A stretch of DNA of 17,188 nucleotides from VFMC01 sp031400715 (GTDB lineage: Bacteria > Actinomycetota > Acidimicrobiia > Acidimicrobiales > Ilumatobacteraceae): positions 1-17,188 of the forward strand of contig JANNQK010000304.1 of NCBI GenBank assembly GCA_031400715.1. Direction: 5' to 3'. The position numbers were made by a program, and so were the translations under genes. Positions 14,643 through 17,188 of this stretch are shown here, one piece after another. The notes under the pieces were generated by a model. It saw nothing but the letters and a program-made list of their open reading frames with translations, was not told where the DNA came from and searched no databases. Position 1 is the stretch's first letter; the number at the start of each line of letters is the position of its first letter.

Positions 14643-16730
14643 GTGACACAGGCGGAGACTTCAACCGCGCCGACAGATCGCTGGGAAGGGCGGCCGTGGG
14701 TCGCTCGCGCCGTTCGAGCTCTCGTCGTGGTGGTGCCGTTCGTGGCCTCTGTGGCGGTCGCGTTCGCCCTGTCGCAGGTGGTGCCGCCGGCTGCGAACCT
14801 CGCCTGGCTGGTCCTCAGACTGGTGCTCATCGCCGCCGCAGCCACGGTGGCACTCCGGCTGACCGACCGCGTGATGCGACGCCTCCTGCCGCTTGCCACG
14901 CTTCTCGACCTGACCCTGTTGTTCCCCGATCAGGCGCCGTCGCGCTACCGGATGGCGCTGCGCAACGGTGCGTCGAACGTCGAACTGAAAGAACTCATCG
15001 ACCGCTACACGCAGAGCGGCAACACGAGCACGGCGTCTGCGGCGGAGCACCTGCTCGACCTCGTGGCCGCGCTGAGTCGACACGATCGGGTCACGCGAGG
15101 GCACTCCGAGCGGGTGCGCGCGTACGCCCAGATGATCGGCGAGGAAATGGGGTTGTCGGGCCAGGAGCTCGATCGGCTCCGGTGGGCGGCGCTCATCCAC
15201 GACGTCGGCAAGCTGCGCATCCCCACCGAGATCCTCAACAAGCCGGGAAAGCTCACCGACGAGGAGTACCAAGTCATCAAGCTCCACCCGGAGATGGGGG
15301 CCACCATGGCGGCCCCGTTGGCCGACTGGCTGGGCGTGAGCGTGCTCGCCGTCGTGCAGCATCACGAGAAGTGGGACGGCACGGGCTATCCGGCGGGGTT
15401 GCGTGGCACCGGGATCTCCCAGGCCGGCCGCATCGTCGCGGTGGCCGACGTGTTCGACGTGCTCACCTCCGTGCGGTCGTACAAATCGGCACGATCGGCG
15501 ACCGATGCGCGGATGGAGCTGGCGCGATGCGCGGGCACGCACTTCGATCCCGCTGTCGTTCGAGCGTTCATGAGCCTGTCGCTGGGCAAGCTCCGGTTCG
15601 TGATGGGACCGTTGTCGTGGATCGCCCAGCTCTCGTTGTTCCCCCAGTCGTTGCTCGCGACCGTTGCAGCCCCTGCAGCCGCGGGGGTCGCACCGTCGAT
15701 CCTCACGACGTCGGTCGGGCTCGTCGCGACCAGCATGGGGGCGCTGGCCCTCCCCGTCGCAGCCGGTCAGGACCTCCGGCCGCCGGTCGCCCGGGGAATG
15801 GCGTTCGTGCCGACCGGGCTGGACGTCCAGTTCAGCGACGCCGCGTTGCTCGACGCGTCGCCGTCGTCGTCGGTCGTGACGACCGAGGTGCCGGCGCCGG
15901 AGCAGCCCGGCGGCACGGCACCCGCGGCGGCCGGTGGTCCGGCGGCACCCGACAGCGGCGGCGACGCGATCGCCGCGCCACCGACCCCGTCGCCGGCCGA
16001 TTCACCCGTTGCACCTCCCGTCCAGGGACCTCCGGTGGTCCCGACCACCGAACCCAGCGTGCCGGTCGCTGCCAGCACCACGACGATTGCGGTGATTCCC
16101 CCTGCCCCGACGGTTCCCCCGACGGCACCACCGACCACGGTCGCCCCGACGGTTCCGCCGACAGCGCCGCCGACCACGGTCGCCCCTGAGATCACGTCGG
16201 CCTACTACCTGTTCGCTTCACCGGTCGCCGGCGACACGGTGAGCCAGGAAGTGCTCCCCACGGCGACGCGACTGCCGCAGAACTGGACGCTGCCGAACTA
16301 CGACACCGACCGTGACAGCGCTCCCGGGCTGCTCATCGTCCGCGGCGGCGCCATGGCGACCGGCGATCCCGCCCGACTCCAACGATTCGCGGTCGATCCG
16401 GCCGGCGACCTGAACCTCCGCGGCCAGCACCAGGTGCATCTCTGGGTGAGGTCGGCCGATGGCGGCGATCGAGACACGGATGTGTCGGTCGCCCTGGTTC
16501 GGTGTCACGACGGCGGTGGCAGTTGCACCGTCATCGCGACGAGCTCTCGCTCGTTCCGGGTGGGCGGAGGCTTCGAGCTCCAGAGCTTCGATTTCGGGCG
16601 GCTCACCCAGAACGTCCCGGCGATCCAGCACCTCGAGGCGTGGGTGGCGGTGGGCGCCGACTCCGAGAGCGACCTGGTCCTTGCCTACGACGCGGGCATC
16701 TATGGCAGCGGGCTCCAGATCACCCGGTAG
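14643..16730 (+). CDS. Membrane HD-GYP phosphodiesterase with extracytoplasmic C-terminal domain
   Basis: A predicted cyclic-di-GMP phosphodiesterase. Residue order in the 695-residue protein: two membrane helices (about 26-72), a short linker, and an intact HD-GYP domain (about 135-315) with GHSERV (153-158), the metal pair H186-D187 in IHDVGK, H215, and HHEKWDGTGYP (240-250). A long hydrophobic region (about 319-374) follows, then a Pro/Thr/Ala-rich linker (409-514) with a repeated 13-residue unit, and a C-terminal domain (518-695) of beta-like sequence with Cys621 and Cys628. The enzyme is best placed inside the cell and the tail outside. I chose GTG at 14643 for its AGGA nine bases upstream; an ATG at 14595 would add 16 basic residues. 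A hairpin follows the stop. The tail's function is unknown. Confidence 0.9.
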   Translation: MTQAETSTAPTDRWEGRPWVARAVRALVVVVPFVASVAVAFALSQVVPPAANLAWLVLRLVLIAAAATVALRLTDRVMRRLLPLATLLDLTLLFPDQAPSRYRMALRNGASNVELKELIDRYTQSGNTSTASAAEHLLDLVAALSRHDRVTRGHSERVRAYAQMIGEEMGLSGQELDRLRWAALIHDVGKLRIPTEILNKPGKLTDEEYQVIKLHPEMGATMAAPLADWLGVSVLAVVQHHEKWDGTGYPAGLRGTGISQAGRIVAVADVFDVLTSVRSYKSARSATDARMELARCAGTHFDPAVVRAFMSLSLGKLRFVMGPLSWIAQLSLFPQSLLATVAAPAAAGVAPSILTTSVGLVATSMGALALPVAAGQDLRPPVARGMAFVPTGLDVQFSDAALLDASPSSSVVTTEVPAPEQPGGTAPAAAGGPAAPDSGGDAIAAPPTPSPADSPVAPPVQGPPVVPTTEPSVPVAASTTTIAVIPPAPTVPPTAPPTTVAPTVPPTAPPTTVAPEITSAYYLFASPVAGDTVSQEVLPTATRLPQNWTLPNYDTDRDSAPGLLIVRGGAMATGDPARLQRFAVDPAGDLNLRGQHQVHLWVRSADGGDRDTDVSVALVRCHDGGGSCTVIATSSRSFRVGGGFELQSFDFGRLTQNVPAIQHLEAWVAVGADSESDLVLAYDAGIYGSGLQITR
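16107..16184 (+). repeat. 39-bp tandem repeat, two copies, in the Pro/Thr linker
   Basis: Copies at 16107-16145 and 16146-16184 differ at a few third-codon positions and both encode PTVPPTAPPTTVA. The silent differences show the duplication is not very recent and that the peptide sequence has been kept. It lengthens the linker between membrane and C-terminal domain of the HD-GYP protein. Confidence 0.9.
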
Positions 16731-16732
16731 GG

Positions 16733-16758
16733 ATGGCCAACGCAGCCCCGTTGGCTGT
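16733..16758 (+). terminator. Hairpin terminator after the HD-GYP gene
   Basis: GCCAACG (16736-16742) pairs perfectly with CGTTGGC (16749-16755) around a six-base loop; two G-T pairs and one A-T pair extend the stem to ten. It begins three bases after the stop codon. There is no immediate T-run (the first TTTT is at 16778), so it is of the hairpin-only type often seen in high-GC bacteria. Confidence 0.55.
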
Positions 16759-16772
16759 GCAGACCCGCCCGG

Positions 16773-16778
16773 TAGGCT
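16773..16778 (+). promoter_or_regulatory. Putative -10 of the HelD-like gene
   Basis: TAGGCT ends ten bases before the ATG at 16789, after the hairpin, and no ribosome binding site follows. The geometry matches that proposed for hemE. Confidence 0.35.
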
Positions 16779-16788
16779 TTTCCGACCC

Positions 16789-17188
16789 ATGACGCAGCAG
16801 CACCCCGATCTTGCCGAGGAGCAGGCGTACATCGACCACGCCTATGAATGCCTCGAACAGAGCCGTTCCGACGCGTGGAAGTTGCGCGGCCTGAGCGAGG
16901 CCACCCTCGGCGGCACCTTCCAGGCTCGCTACGAACGCGACGTCTTCGACGAAGCGCTGGTCAACAGGCTCACCACCCTCGATCTGGGCGACGCCGCCCT
17001 GGTGTTCGGTCGGATCGACCGGTTGGCAGAATCCCCCGACGAGATCGAGAGCTTCCACATCGGTCGCCTTGCCGTGGCCGACCACAACAGCGAGCCCGTC
17101 GTGGTCGACTGGCGCGCACCGGTGGCCGAGCCGTTCTACCGGGCGACGGGCCGCGAGCCGATGGGGTTGCGTCGGCGCAGGCACTTCG
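16789..17188 (+). CDS. HelD-like RNA-polymerase-associated helicase, N-terminal part
   Basis: The first 133 residues of an SF1 (UvrD-like) ATPase of the HelD family, cut by the window end. HelD proteins bind RNA polymerase and use ATP to release stalled or inactive complexes; some actinobacterial members (HelR) confer rifampicin tolerance. The visible part has a charged helical N-terminus (5-60) suited to the antiparallel coiled coil that enters the polymerase secondary channel. It is followed by the family's block HIGRLAVAD (90-98), VVVDWRAPVAEPFYRAT (104-120) and EPMGLRRRRHF (123-133). The Walker motifs lie outside the window. The start is the ATG at 16789, with a TAGGCT hexamer ten bases upstream and no ribosome binding site. 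Class and drug-resistance role cannot be judged from this fragment. Confidence 0.88.
   Translation, partial: MTQQHPDLAEEQAYIDHAYECLEQSRSDAWKLRGLSEATLGGTFQARYERDVFDEALVNRLTTLDLGDAALVFGRIDRLAESPDEIESFHIGRLAVADHNSEPVVVDWRAPVAEPFYRATGREPMGLRRRRHF

Noticed and set aside
13895..16189. A 764-codon plus-strand open frame across the hemE and HD-GYP loci.
   Set aside because: It is antisense to hemE and then out of frame with the HD-GYP gene; composition is Arg/Gly-rich with no family match.
1..17188. CRISPR arrays, tRNA or rRNA genes, transposases, phage or toxin-antitoxin genes.
   Set aside because: Scanned for by eye; no repeat-spacer pattern, recognisable RNA gene or mobile-element protein was found.

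Overview
The window is a single stretch of very GC-rich chromosome from an actinomycete-type bacterium. An Acidimicrobiia/Ilumatobacter-like host is my best guess from overall gene style, not from a marker gene. Supporting traits are strong G/C third positions, frequent GTG starts, four-base GTGA/ATGA gene overlaps, several genes with no Shine-Dalgarno but a -10-like hexamer just before the start, a coproporphyrin-type heme gene set, a class E sortase and a HelD-type gene. No rRNA, tRNA, CRISPR, insertion sequence or phage gene was recognised.

Left part (1-7123, all genes on the minus strand, read right to left): an aldose-1-epimerase-like protein; a tight trio of GT4 glycosyltransferase, SAM methyltransferase and alpha/alpha-toroid protein (next start 4 bases past the previous stop, then a GTGA overlap); an ALDH7-type aldehyde dehydrogenase (piperideine-6-carboxylate / aminoadipate-semialdehyde dehydrogenase type); and a carotenoid oxygenase with all four iron-binding histidines. 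The trio probably builds or trims a glycosylated, methylated envelope product that I cannot name. The first ~120 bases are almost pure C and look like a poor contig end.

Middle (7205-8449, plus strand): D-aminoacyl-tRNA deacylase (dtd), then a Crp/Fnr-family regulator whose 3' end overlaps the convergent lnt gene by 12 bp.

Right-centre (8438-14464, minus strand): a compact five-gene unit read hemE > hemH > hemG > class E sortase > lnt. It joins the late heme pathway (uroporphyrinogen to coproporphyrin/heme) to two envelope proteins. The sortase carries a lipobox, so it could be a substrate of the adjacent Lnt. That Lnt has Ser-Trp-Glu where the catalytic Cys-Tyr-Glu is expected, which is the most striking single residue change in the window.

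Right end (14643-17188, plus strand): an intact HD-GYP phosphodiesterase held between membrane segments, with a Pro/Thr-rich linker and a C-terminal domain predicted to lie outside the cell. It is preceded by a possible sigma-28 (FliA/WhiG) promoter and followed by a clear hairpin. The window closes inside a HelD-like RNA-polymerase-associated helicase gene.
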